A stretch of DNA of 64,000 bases from Anticarsia gemmatalis. Taxonomy: Eukaryota; Arthropoda; Insecta; Lepidoptera; Erebidae. The notes under the pieces were generated by a model that was given only the letters and a program-made list of their open reading frames with translations, had not been told where the DNA came from and did no database searches. Made by a program: the position numbers and the translations under genes. Numbering within the stretch: the stretch's first letter is position 1; the number at the start of each line of letters is the position of its first letter. The DNA is taken from NCBI RefSeq assembly GCF_050436995.1, contig NC_134776.1:18517001-18581000 (forward strand). Direction: 5' to 3'. Below are positions 50,201 to 61,884 of this stretch, piece after piece.

Positions 50201-52833
50201 ACTTTTATTTCTGTTCTGGAAACAGCTTTAATTCTTCTTTCAATAACAGTGCATGCTTCTAACAAAATAAAATTATTATTTTGATGTCTATACTAAATAA
50301 AAGTGCGTCTTATACGACTAATATATATTTCTCTCCTTATATCTAAATAGTGATATATAATTATAATATATAAACTTTCTTTTAAATTTATTATAATTAT
50401 TTATTAGTATTTTGCTATAATATGTTCTGTTCTATCTACTTAGACTAATTTTTTTTCGTCTTTTTAAAATTTTTATATATTTTTTTTGGAGTATTTCTAT
50501 TTATTTTATATTTTTTTTGGGGATTTTAATTCTTTTTATTTTTTTTGGGTTTTCTGTTTTTCACACTAACATACTAAATTAATTCTATGTAGGCACGAGC
50601 GTATAACTTAACACATAATTATATACTCTAAAACAAACATTAAATCCTATACTTAGTTCATAAGTTAGCTTAACGCGTTCGCCCAGTCGACCAGGGTCCT
50701 TACGTCTTCAGACCTGACCACGCGGTCTCATCGAGCATTGCTCCTTACTGTCGGCTGACGTACTCACTACGACACTCCTCGTGTCATCGACACATGCATA
50801 TTCTAGGAGCCTTTATCTCAATACCGCTACGAATTCTGATGTTATCGAACGAGGCTCCATTTTTATAAATTAAACGTCCTATTATTGGCCGATGTTTTCG
50901 CCTAATGACTACATCTGTCTCCCTCTACTGTCGTAATAGAAAACCAGCGAAACCAGTTTTAAAAGTAATAAAAAAAAACAAAAAAAAAGCATATAAGTCA
51001 TTATTCGAAAGGGATTTTCGAAGAAGAATATATTGTATTACGGTTCTCGGCACTGGAGTTTCGGAAGACAGTTGACTATTGTATATAATAGTGTTTGTAT
51101 CAGCCAAAAGCAGATAAGACGGTAATGTTGTGGCCAAAAAATGTTTATTTGAAAATAACAACTGTCTTTACTATGAGATTTTCGTAATTGTTATACCTAA
51201 TCGCAAGTGTTTTTAATCCGGCTTCAAAAATAAGGTGGTGGTACTCAATTCGTATTTGCTACCTCATTAATTTTCATTTTCAGTTAATTTTCTTATCTTG
51301 ATTTCAATGTGCTTTTCAGTTTAAACTAAATTTGACGAGTATTATTGTGATCTATTAGCAACGCGCTTATTTGTCTACATTATGTGATGTATATTCGTGG
51401 CGCAATTAAGCTGTCACTTTGTTTTGAAGCCGGTGTTTTACTCGAAACTATTTTATAGTAGTGGTTTGTAGAAAAAATGCTAAGCGTTATTATCTTTGCG
51501 AAATAAATATTGAATTGCACGTAATTGGTAAGTGTAGGTAAAATAGAATCCCAAATAATGTTATCAAGAACGTCTCATAGCCAGAAAAATAAAATTAAGA
51601 AATCACTACTTCTACACAAGTGATGGTGCCGACGAATGCGTGTATTACTGTAGTTTTGAATTTATAAAAAAGATGTATTAATAACTAATAAAATATCAAG
51701 GTGTTCTTTTCAATTTCCATGACAAGTGTTGATTTTTTTTATATAGGTATTTTCGTAATTACTGGGCTGAAAGTATTATAATTGTATATGAACAAACAAT
51801 AACTTATAGATACGTAAAACAACTTATTTAACGGTAAAACATTTTTTTTAAGTTTAATATACTTTTTAGCGGCGTGGACCATCACAAGCGCAATATGATT
51901 TAATAATGAGTTCTTAAGAAGTTTAGGTGACAGGTCCTTTCGACCATACAACTATCGAACATTTCCAGTCTCACAGATATACGGCGAACGTCTATACATA
52001 GTGGCAGTATTTGCATTACAATTTAATTAAGTTTACGTATCACCTATTTTTTTTTTTTTGGGCAGTTTATTCCCGTGGTTAACTGGTTATTTTACCATTA
52101 CTGTATGGAAATACAATTTCCTAATACAGTTATTAGACAAATCGTGATAAATATGGAGAATAAATGCTTGTTGCTATCCCGTATCTAGAGCCAAAGAATT
52201 TCTTTCAATGATGGATTAATAGATGATCTGGAGTATAGTGAAATGTGATGAGTTTGACGAAGTGACTTAGTGTTTTAAGAGGAAAACTAAATTACGAATG
52301 TTATCAATTTTTGTGCTTTGGTTAAGTCAAATTAATAGTCTAATAAAATATAATTTCAGTGGGTTAATGAGCGATAAGCATGAAGAAGCTTCACTATTTC
52401 ATACCGGCCACGTTACACCGATTTAGTATCGGGATTATGTATATGACACTACTGGTGCATGTAAATTGTTAAAAGCGCGTGTGGCACGTTTGAGGCAATT
52501 AGTCATTGTAGCGGATTATTAAGTTCCGAATGTGATAAGACAACAATTCATGGAAGTATTATTGTGATTTTGATGTCATGAACAATGCAAAGTAGTGGCG
52601 TCGTGAATGTATTAGCTTGTGTAGTGAATATGACGGGTGAATGTCAAAGTGAATCAGTCTTATTCTGCGGCTCATCTCCTATTGCAACGCTTTCTAAACG
52701 CACCAAAGCAACGTGCCCTGACAACCAAAATGTGTTCACAAATCCCGGGTAAAATATTTATTGAATTTATGTTTTAATAACTAAAAATGTATTTTATGTT
52801 AATTTTGATTAAATTTCGAGTTATTGTCAAAAA
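44217..52833. other. Gene-poor AT-rich stretch
   Basis: No exon is supported. A CpG-richer patch at 44640-44960 contains GTATCAGTTCAGTGTGCG, resembling an arthropod initiator, so an untranslated first exon or non-coding RNA is possible. T-rich runs occur at 50450-50570. Related snippets GTGGGCGATGAGGTCGTCAC (near 47667) and CTGGGCGATGGGGTCGTCAC (near 48645) are fragments of one dispersed repeat. Confidence 0.4.
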
Positions 52834-52957
52834 CAGCAGTGACGGATTCAAGAAGGTGGCTGTGATGAATCACAACCACCCCCTTGAGCGCTCCCCCCCT
52901 TATCCCTCCCCTGTAAGCCAAAAAGTTGGCTTACCCCACCCTAATCCGTCAGTGCTG
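52834..52957. mobile_element. Compact MITE-like element of 124 bp with nested hairpins
   Basis: The ends CAGCAGTGACGGATT and AATCCGTCAGTGCTG are inverted repeats with one mismatch. Inside, GGTGGCTGTGAT..ATCACAACCACC and AGCCAAAAAGTTGGCT form two further hairpins around a C-rich centre. Confidence 0.6.
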
Positions 52958-53782
52958 GAAATAAAAAATACTCTAAGGTCAGTCTGTCTGTGCGTCACAT
53001 CATGCAAGGTTTTTTTTAAACACCCGTGTTAGTGTCTTTGAATTTAGGATCTTAATGGGACACTATTGGGGAGAGAGGGGGGAGCCCCCAAAAAAAGGAT
53101 AAAAATACTTTAAAGCCAATTGTCATACATTTTTAGTTTGAAAGTACAATTTTTTAGAATATGAAGTTTTTTTCAGCCGATTCAAAAAAATTAGGAGGTT
53201 TTCGTTTGCATTCATTTTAATACAATTTTTTAATGAATTATTTCACAGGGATCAATGGTGAACTACGGTTTTAGGCGACGGGACATCGAGTTGGGATTGG
53301 ATGTTGTTACTACCGCAGACTAAAATTAAAGTTAATGTGGTACCAATTAGTATCTATATGATTTTCAACAGCCCTTTCAATACTCGTATGTTATCGTCGT
53401 CGTAAGTTTAAATATATTATACTAAAATTATAAATTGTTGACCTCGTTATCACATTTTGTTTAATAAATTATGCAAAATCTTAGAGTTTAAGCCGACCAT
53501 TGAATAACTTCATCCTATTTGTGCGAGCCAAAATTGTTCTGTTTACAGACACGCCTCGATTTGACCATTAAACGTATCATCACCGGAGACGATTACACAA
53601 TGACATTAATTTTTGAAAATCGGCACGTTTCACCTTAAAAATACTGTAATTACATATGTACAATTAAATGTCTAATGTTTGTAAAATTATAATACAATAT
53701 GTTATCGTATTCGGCACAAAGATATTTATGTGATGAGAAAATATTTGGTATCGTTCATCTTATTATGACAGCCCGACTGCTA

Positions 53783-53857
53783 ACTAAAATAACATTAAGT
53801 ATCCCTCAAACATGTTGAAAACTAAAATAACATTAAGTATCCTTTAAACATGTTGAA
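53783..53857. repeat. Short direct repeat of about 37 bp, two copies
   Basis: AACTAAAATAACATTAAGTA followed by TCC..AAACATGTTGAA occurs twice back to back. Confidence 0.6.
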
Positions 53858-53865
53858 TTGTTTAT

Positions 53866-53914
53866 GCCCGGTTTCTTAGGAACATTTAGGGATAGTTTAG
53901 TCAATACCTTGTTT
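53866..53914. mobile_element. Palindromic MITE fragment, copy 3
   Basis: GCCCGGTTTCTTAGGAACAT followed by TTAGGGATAGTTTAGTCAATA matches one arm of the elements at 60987-61102 and 16670-16793. The second arm is missing or diverged. Confidence 0.5.
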
Positions 53915-54012
53915 TTTTTAATATGAATTTAACCCTTTAACTGCCTTTAACGGTCAAAGGGTTAACTCAAGTTAAGTTATATTATATCTTAACAATTTTA
54001 GTTAGCAGACGG

Positions 54013-57000
54013 CTAACGTATTTCATTGTGTGATGACGTGAATGACTTGACGTCTGACAAAGTCTCGGGAGGCAAGTCAGGCAAGTCTGGTAACTCGGTG
54101 AGATTTACGCGTTCGTTAACGGTTTCTACCATGTGGTATAGCTCTTCTGTACTCACCCTAAAGTGCAGCTCAAGTTGTTGCAGGTTGATGGCGTTATTTC
54201 GTTTCCGTATAATCTGCAGCGCGTGCTCCAGGCATACATACCGATTTCTGAATGGCAAGTGTCTCACCTGTTACCAAAAAGTTTATTCATTACGCTCGAG
54301 CTCTCATAATACAAAATAATAAAGTTTGTAGAGGAATAATCAATCACAAACTGTACCTTAGATAGAAACAGTGCTCGTCTGCAGACGTCACATTCATGTT
54401 GTATGTGGCCCCACACCTGTTTGACTTGTCTTGACCTTTTTTTCGCTTTCGACTTTCCTCGTGTGTCCGCCTGAACACAATATAAGATTATAGAGCCAAT
54501 ACTTGGGATCTGTTTCCAGTAGTTTCCACATTGTGTGCATAAAATTATATTTTTCAGTGACAGTATTACATGAAATGTTAACTTACCGTGTTCATGAAAC
54601 ACTGGACTCCCATCTCCTGCAACTGTTCTCTATCAACAATTTCGCTAACAAAGTAGTCGTCCACCATGGGCTTGATCTTGTGGAGCTTTAGAAGATCCGT
54701 AGTCGGGTCATCGATGATACCTTTTAATAGTTGTTCTATTGAGAACATTGTAGGCTCGCAAGATTCTCGCGTGTCCTGTGATTAAAAAGATTACGTATTA
54801 CATTATATCATATACCTATTACATATAACGAACAGTAATAAGTCTTTGGTCTCGTTAGTTACCTTGAAAACTTTATTGACTTCATCGAGCCAGCGGCTGG
54901 TGGCGAAGTATACGCTTTCAGACACGGTGTAGCCCGTGCTGATGGAGCAGGAGTACGCGCCGGGCATCACGATAACAAACTCCCCGGGATTCTGCTCCAA
55001 GCGGTACACTGTCACGCCCTCGGCGCGGAGCAGACTCGGCGGGATCATCGTGATGTCCGACGGCAGCCATAGCGATTTGTTCTGGCACACGGTCGGAGTT
55101 AGCTTCTCCACCGCCGTGCGGAAAGCTTTACCATCCGATTCCGGTATGCTGTACCTGTTACGTACAAATTATTGTTTTATTTGATGCTCAATTGAAAAAC
55201 GACGACAGTGTATGTTATTAGGAAATTACTTACCACACTTTAGTGGGACCTTCGTGTTGGTAGTCGGCCCAACCGACAAAATGTGGGTCTCTGTGCCAGC
55301 AGCTGGTAGAAAAGAGCATGCCCAAGTGAAGTGTAGGTACAGTCACGCCGAGCACAGGGCCCAGTGAACGCAGCACGTTAGCTTTGTGGTGAGTTAAATT
55401 CTAAAACAAAACACAATTTAAGTATTTGCCATCCTAACAAAATTAAAACTAGGCTGAGAAATAGACATACCTTAAGATTCCATGGACTTTCTCCATAGGG
55501 TTCGCTCTTCACATTGGTGAAGCCATACCCTTGAGGACCTGTGTCAATGCAACCAGCATTCGCGACCACGTGGTTGTTGCCTAGAATGACGGTGCGCCAA
55601 TATTCATCCTCGATTTGTTTTGTTGTCAAGCATTTGTCACCCAAAATATTATTAGAAAGGCTCTTCGCTACCTAAAATAAACAGTTGAATCTCATATTAC
55701 GTAACAAAACAGTCGCTATTCAATGCGCTAGCTGTAAAGGTTTTCGAGCAGCGCCGGCACACTCGCGTACTCGTGATGAACCCACCTTCCTATATTTGTG
55801 CAGGTCCATATGAAGGCCGGGCGTGACGCAGTCCTCGGCGTCTCCGGTGTCATCCTCCTCGGTATCGCTTTCGGATGCCTCCGATTCATCTAATAGCCGC
55901 TTTTTGCGGTGCAATGGGTTCATAGCTCGAGCCAGAAGTTTTTGGACTTTTTTGTTCCAAGATTGCTCCACCTTGCGCATACATTCTTGACGCTCCACTA
56001 CAATTAAGACATGAGTAAGCAAGAATTATAGCTAAATTAATGGAACGTGTTGTATTCACGACCAACATTATGCTGAAGGTAACTTACAAGGAGACATTGT
56101 GTCATAGGGTATTAAATATTTGACGTAGATGTTGTCTAGTTTGCGTTCTGTCGTTGGAGTTGGGTTAAATTTCATATCTTCGGCGACTAGCTCCCATTTT
56201 CTACGATCTATTACGGTTTCAAAACCGCCGTGTTGTTGCACTGTCTGGTATAGTTTAGGCAAGTTGACTTCTAGGCCATCGATCTGTAAATGACATGAGC
56301 ATTTAGCACTAATACAAACAAATCTCAAACAACAGATTGATGATTACTTACGATTGGTGCTTTATCAAATTTGACGTTCTCAATTTTCAGAGATAATTTG
56401 ATGGCACACAGCTCTCTCGCCGATGGACCCCAACGGTTGTACAATCTAGGTATGTATTGATTAGAAGCTTCGAACCGGATATTTTCGTCTGTCTTACACG
56501 CTGGAGTGAAAGATGTTGGTGGCATGATTTTACACATGCCATACTTTGACACTATAGTCCATACAGATTCAATAAATGCTATAGGGTCCTGTAAACAACA
56601 ATACAACATCAACAAAGCATTCCTTACAAAATGAAAGACGGTTCCTTATAATAATCGTATTTGAAATCTTACTTCAAATTCTTCAAGTGTAGGCCATAAT
56701 ACACGGGCATCTTCGATCAGAGTATCTTTCTTTTTTTCTTCCTTCTTCTTCTTTTCCTCGTCGATATTATCTTCCTTTGGACTTGGAGACGACGGACGCG
56801 GTGGTGGTGATTTTTGCTGCTTTTCCTTTGGATTAGGCGCCTTCTTGAAAACCGGAGGTGGATCTCCCAAATTTAAACTTAATGTCTCTAAAAGACAGTC
56901 GACGAGATATTCATGATCTGTTAATGAAAATTCAAGTCCTCCTCGAGCTTCTGATCGTGGTATAAGGCTTGCGGCAAATACTTGTTTATCGACTAACATA

Positions 57001-59513
57001 CTTGATTTCACAATGATCATTAGATGCGGATGTCTGGGCAGCAATTCTGTAAATATATGTTCATTTGCTTCTAGGCCTAGCCTTGATTCGGGCCTTATAT
57101 TAAAAGCATGGCGGCTGCCAGTAGGCTGATTATTGTCGTCTAAGAGACATTCAATCTTCTTCTGACGTTTTAATAGAGTAGTAAGCTGCATTAGTTTCGA
57201 GATCCTTTCACAAGGCCTACAGATTTTGCATCTCGCAGCAAATACAGGAGCAGGGATTAAACTGATGGCTTGTATCGATTTCCAGGAGCCCGCAATGCAA
57301 GCTTCAGTGATCTCGGGAGTATCGCACGAACAGTCGTCGTCACGTCCGTCTGCACCGGTATCCGTATTTGGCGGTCGTGAGCGATCTATCCAGTGTCGAA
57401 TGCCCACCTCACCGTAATATGAGCGTGCAGTATTGGCAAATGTTGAGCTTCTTTGAGGGCGTACTTCTGCTAAATTTCGACTAATGCCAGGCTGCACTCC
57501 GCTAGGGCCAGGTTGGGCTTCACTAGGGCCAGGTCGCACTTCTCTAGGGCCCGACTGCGTTTCACTAGGACCCGGTTGTATTCTACTAGGGCCTGTTTGT
57601 ATTCTACTAGAGCCCGGCGGTATTCTACTAGGGCCCGGTTGCATTTCATTAGGGCCTGCTTGTCTTGTCTGTGGTTGCTTTGTGAGGCTATCTTGTGATT
57701 TGTTATAATGTGACATTTTACTTGTACACCCAATTCCTAAAATAAGTTCAACAATAATTAATATATGTTAAAAGAGGAAAAAACATAAAATTACCTATAT
57801 TATGTAAACTGTAAAACTTACGATTAAAATAACTTGGTGAAATAGTAGCAATGTCAGCAATGACCATTGGCGGTCCTAAAAAAAAGTATAATTGATGAAT
57901 TCTTTGATTTTACTCAGCTACTACTACCTACTTCTGCTACTACTACCTACTTCTACTACTACTACCTACTACTACTACCTACTTCTACTACTACTACCTA
58001 CTTCTACTACTACTACCTACTTCTACTACTACTACCTACTTCTACTACTACTACCTACTTCTACTACTACTACCTACTTCTACTACTACTACCTACTTCT
58101 ACTACTACTACCTACTTCTACTACTACTACCTACTTCTACTACTACTACCTACTTCTACTACTACTACCTACTTCTACTACTACTACCTACTTCTACTAC
58201 TACTACCTACTTCTACTACTACTACCTACTTCTACTGCTACTTCTAGACTAAATGTTATATAAATGTATATAAATTACAATTATCTTACCTTCGAGCGTA
58301 GCTGAACACGTATCTTCTGTGTTGGCCGTCATATATGGTTCAAGCGGTACATCTAGTTCAGAATGACAATTTGATTGTAGATCAATATCACTCGGAGTAT
58401 TCATTCTGACTGACGCAGGCAGATAGCTAGTGTAACGTGGCCTGGCAACTGACGGCGTTGAGGCAGCCGTCGTGGGAGCGGTCGGAGGACCCATGTTAGT
58501 TGTGACTCCGCCATTATTTGCCTGTGTCGTTTGTTGCCTTCGTTTGTGCAAAGGTTCAACTATTTCATCTCTACAACCGTATTCTACTAATTCATTTCGT
58601 AAAGCTGCTAATGTTATGCCTTCTTCCGAAGATTCGTCGGTGCTGGTTACGACTGTGCGCCGTTTCTTAGGTAGCGTCCGTTTCCCACGCCCCAAAGATT
58701 GTTTTCGTTTTGAAGCCACTAGTGGAGGAGTCATCCTCTGAGGAGCATGTCTTTCTGACTGTGTTCTTAGCTTCATCACGTGTAAGCTGTGTCTGGTAAC
58801 GCGGCCTTCAGTGCGTGCCTCAGCGCGTGAATCATTGCGTGCGATACTGCGTGCAATAGTGCGGGCGATAGAGCGTGCGTTAGGGCGTGCGTTGGAGCGT
58901 TCGTTGGTGCGTACGGTGGTGCGTACGTTGGTGCGAGCATCAGCGCGTGCGATAGTACGACGCGGTTTCCTTGATGCACGTGGTCTCGGTGCTTCTGATC
59001 GTACAGGGGCCACGCGAAGTACACTCATGAGCGGCAACTCAAATGTTGGCGACAGATCAATATCAGGATCAGGAGAGTGCACTTTTCTATTTTTTTTCCG
59101 CTGTGTTAACATCGATGTCGATGGTGCTGGCGATGATTTAATCTGATCTCTTGTAAGTAACGGCGATGATGCCTCATTACTCCCATCGTCGCACCTTCTC
59201 ACCAGTACAACCGGTTGATAGTGAGTGTGCACATCTACAAATATGAATGTAAGTTAATTTAAATGATATTTCGTTTTACTATCTGATTGTTATATAAGTA
59301 AGAACTACGACTCTTAACTTACTTTGAAAACACACGACATCTAATAAATTAGTGGCCGACATACGGTTAACATAGACATTGGTTTCCTGATTCGGTGGCG
59401 GTGGTTCCCTGCGCTCAGGCGGGGGCGGAGCCGGTGGAGCGGCTGGGGCCGGCGGCGGAGGCAAGTGAGCGCCCTGCGCAAATTTGCGCTGGGCGGTCAC
59501 TTTCCTCGTCGTC
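54013..59513 (-). CDS. Jarid2: Jarid2 homologue (JmjN-ARID-JmjC-zinc finger PRC2 cofactor), 5' end missing
   Basis: Thirteen exons in transcript order: 59513-59323, 59234-58290, 57875-57822, 57736-56673, 56588-56352, 56283-56088, 55997-55786, 55671-55471, 55400-55234, 55154-54863, 54775-54587, 54470-54357 and 54267-54013 (stop TAG). All junctions are in phase, giving 1371 residues. Domains, numbered from the first visible codon: AQRKFAQ motif (7-13), disordered Arg/Pro/Ser-rich region (to about 730), JmjN (about 740-790, LEEFEDPIAFIESV), ARID (about 800-905), JmjC (about 1020-1180) and a C5HC2-like zinc finger (CDVC..CLEH, about 1275-1310). This order without PHD fingers identifies Jarid2 rather than KDM5. 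JARID2 helps recruit and activate PRC2 for H3K27 methylation. The JmjC site is degenerate, as expected. The first visible exon starts in phase 2, so at least one upstream exon lies to the right, perhaps beyond the window. Confidence 0.95.
54950..55295 (-). other. Jarid2 JmjC active-site region, degenerate
   Basis: In the exons 55400-55234 and 55154-54863 the first iron-ligand motif reads CWHRDPH: His (55295-55293) is kept and the acid is Asp (55289-55287). The position of the third ligand, His in KDM5 (AYHSG), is Ser in AYSCS (54952-54950). The oxoglutarate-contacting Asn of KDM5 is Asp here (WADYQH), while the Lys (PTKVWY) remains. Loss of the third ligand predicts no normal demethylase activity. 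Confidence 0.7.
57474..57662 (-). repeat. Heptapeptide repeat QPGPSRI (nine copies) in Jarid2
   Basis: Exon 57736-56673 encodes nine consecutive 7-residue units close to QPGPSRI (for example QTGPSRI, QPGPSET, RPGPSEA, QPGPSGV). At DNA level the unit is 21 bp. It lies in the disordered part upstream of JmjN and is probably a lineage-specific expansion. Confidence 0.75.
57917..58245. repeat. 19-bp minisatellite in a Jarid2 intron
   Basis: The plus-strand unit TTCTACTACTACTACCTAC repeats about 16 times with little variation, preceded by imperfect CTACTACTAC runs. It lies in the intron between exons 59234-58290 and 57875-57822. On the transcript it is a G/A/T repeat (GTAGTAGTAGTAGAAGTAG) that contains many GTAG triplets. 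Open frames of 120 codons read through it are artefacts. Confidence 0.9.
58801..58959 (-). repeat. Arginine-every-fourth-residue tract in Jarid2
   Basis: Fourteen Arg residues fall at strict 4-residue spacing in units such as SNAR, PNAR, SIAR and TIAR, over about 53 residues of exon 59234-58290. The 12-bp DNA period (GCGTGC plus variable bases) suggests it grew by tandem duplication. Helical modelling would put the Arg side chains in a slowly twisting stripe. Confidence 0.75.
59474..59494 (-). other. AQRKFAQ motif, predicted PRC2-methylated lysine of Jarid2
   Basis: The first visible exon encodes TTRKVTAQRKFAQGAHLPPP. Vertebrate JARID2 has AQRKFAQ around Lys116, which PRC2 methylates and which then binds the EED cage and stimulates PRC2. 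The matching Lys codon here is 59485-59483. The identity of the motif is seen; the function is carried over from the family. Confidence 0.75.
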
Positions 59514-59734
59514 CTATTGCAAAGAAAAAACACTCAAATTGAGAAAACAATCTGGCTTATAAACATTGTCGCATTAGCAAATAATTATTATCACTAGCAT
59601 ATAATACAGGCATACTATACTGTAAAATCATTACAACGTTTTTAAATCCCTTTATTGGAGATTGAATGCTCAATACACGTGAATTGCCAGCTAACATATT
59701 ATGTATAAAAAGCCACGTTTATAATAAATTGAAC

Positions 59735-60027
59735 CCATTAATGTCCCACTGCTGAGCAAGGGTCCCCTCCCGTAATAAGGGAGGGGTTAGGCCTGTAGTC
59801 CACCACGCTGGCCAAGCGCGGGTTGGGGACTTGCATGCCCTCAATAAATGAATTAAACAAATTTTAGGTATGCAAGGTTTCTTCACGATGTTGTTGGAGC
59901 ATGTGATAATTATTTCTAATACACACGTAACTTCGAAAAGTCATTGGTGTGCTGCCTCGGGCCCGAACGTGCAACCACTTGCATGGGAGGTATCATCTTA
60001 TACCACTCGGCTATCACTGCTCTCTCT
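59735..60027 (-). mobile_element. tRNA-derived SINE, reverse orientation
   Basis: On the minus strand it starts GCAGTGATAGCCGAGTGGTA (A box), then GGTTGCACGTTCGGGCCCGA (B-box region). The same body as 9608-9892 follows: CCAATGACTTTTCGAAGTTA, AATAATTATCACATGCTCC and GAGGGCATGCAAGTCCCCAA. It ends near CAGTGGGACATTAATGGGTT. Confidence 0.75.
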
Positions 60028-60986
60028 CCATGTTTATAAAATATATAAAATTGTATTATACCCAAAGGATGGCTCTTCACCAAGTCTACTAATCGCCAGC
60101 AGTAAGGTATGTGCACGAGCAGAAAAAGAAAGCAATGATTCGCAGCTGCTAATAACAGAAAAGCAACAGCCTATAAATGAGTTCGTCCTACATCTCCCTA
60201 GCTGTTGACTTCTTTGTCAGAACAAAGAATGATCGTGAACAAAATTGGATATACAAATACTAACATACGAGTTTGAACTTTGTGTATTGTAAAAACGACG
60301 CAAAATCGGTACATTTATATGATATGATCAAATCCGCACTAAACACTTTCTTCTTAAGCGGCAAGGACTTGTGGGAACCAAACAGTTTGTAGTACTTAGA
60401 ATATATTGGCGTAAGTAATTTTCATTGATAATAACTTTTTAATAGTATCATGGAAAAACTAGGAGACACCTAATTATCTATATTACACATTTCGTTGAAC
60501 AAATTTTGAGATATACTGCGAACTAAAATACATTAAATAAACAAGTCATGCAAAAGTAATCTAAACCCATGCCTTTGCCCGGAGACATGATTACTGAACA
60601 TCTCGAGACCAATACTAAAATATAGGCTAGAGTGGTCTTTTAATATGTGACGGCAAATTTAAATTTGTTATGTTTCAACTACGTGCTACTATAGTATTAT
60701 AGGTTATAAATGCCTATATAATAATGGCATCGTGAGCAAGGATCCGTGCAACTACGTGTGTGACTAAAATGCCTTGTAATAGGGAATTGTACTATATCCT
60801 CTAAAATTGACAAAATGGTTTAACTTGCACCTGACATAATGGTAACAGGCATAAAACAAGCAGCCGTTGAAAAATTTATTCAAATACAATATTTGATGTC
60901 ATATAAAAAAATTAAAAATTCTAGTCTCACTAGGGGGCGGGTACTATAAATACCAACTCTACCGTACCAGCTAGATAAAGCACTGG
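60028..60986. other. Upstream flank or intron of Jarid2, nothing recognised
   Basis: AT-rich sequence without a supportable exon on either strand. No candidate for the missing Jarid2 first exon was found. Confidence 0.45.
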
Positions 60987-61102
60987 CCCCCGGTTTCTTA
61001 GGTACATTTAGCGGTAGTTTATCTATTCAATAAAGTTAAATACATATAAAAAAACGCTATTAAATAGATAAACTACCGCTAAATGTACTCAGAAACCGGG
61101 GG
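60987..61102. mobile_element. Palindromic MITE, copy 2 (best preserved)
   Basis: CCCCGGTTTCTTAGGTACAT plus TTAGCGGTAGTTTATCTATT pairs with AATAGATAAACTACCGCTAA plus ATGTACTCAGAAACCGGGG. The near-perfect arms are about 45 bp with a spacer of about 25 bp. It defines the family that includes 16670-16793. Confidence 0.85.
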
Positions 61103-61884
61103 TGGGTCGAATAAAATGTGCATTTGCAAAGGTGAGTTAGTTCGCAGGTCGTGATAAGCGTTAGTTCGCAAGCATTACGTTGTACATTTCGCTATAAAGC
61201 GCGGATAATAGTGTTGCAGGTTATCTCTAATCGATGGTTATGAATACTCACATTTCGACAGATTGCCTCTCGTGAGTTTTTAAGTTATTAAATTTGTAGT
61301 TTTATGCATCTTTGTTTTGCTGGGTAACCCCCATGCATATAATATGTATCATTTCTATATTCGATCTGCGAGTACTGGCATATAAGTCATCAACTTTGCC
61401 ATTCCATTTAATCATCGGTTAAAATCTGTAAATTCAAAGATCGAGCTCAGTTCGAGATCTTTTATTTCTAATATAACAATTTTCATTGATATACTCAAAT
61501 TCTAAGCTTTCATTTATCTTTACCTTTGGATAAATCGATGACAATGCATTGAGTAAATTACTGGAGGCGAACCCCTATTGGAATTGTTGTTGTTTAACTA
61601 AACAATAATCAAAAACATAAATATTAATTTTCGTAACTACATTTTATTTTATAAGAAGTCAGCGTTGAACCTAACTTAAATTAGTTGATTAGAGCAAATT
61701 TTAATAAGGTATGAAGTAGTTATTGTCAAAATCTGCACAATTGACCGAACTAGTCTACTTTGCTGGAATCCAAAAAATAAAACTAATCATTATATTTATT
61801 GCATTAATCGGTTGGAGTGTAGCAAAGGGTGTGCAAGGCGACTAGGACAGAAAAATTTTCGAAAATTTTCAAAAATGTTATATA
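61103..61884. other. Intergenic or intronic, nothing recognised
   Basis: AT-rich with short frames only. Confidence 0.45.

Noticed and set aside
54013..56615. Assignment of the minus-strand gene to KDM5 (Lid)
   Set aside because: KDM5 has PHD fingers between ARID and JmjC and an intact His-Glu-His site. Neither is present here, and the N terminus carries the JARID2 motif.
57867..58263. Tyr/Leu/Thr-rich open frames of more than 120 codons
   Set aside because: They are translations of a 19-bp minisatellite inside a Jarid2 intron. Because the unit is not a multiple of three, several frames stay open by composition alone.
58811..59146. A 111-residue Arg/Ala-rich plus-strand frame
   Set aside because: It is the antisense shadow of the Jarid2 exon at 59234-58290, caused by its 12-bp coding repeat.
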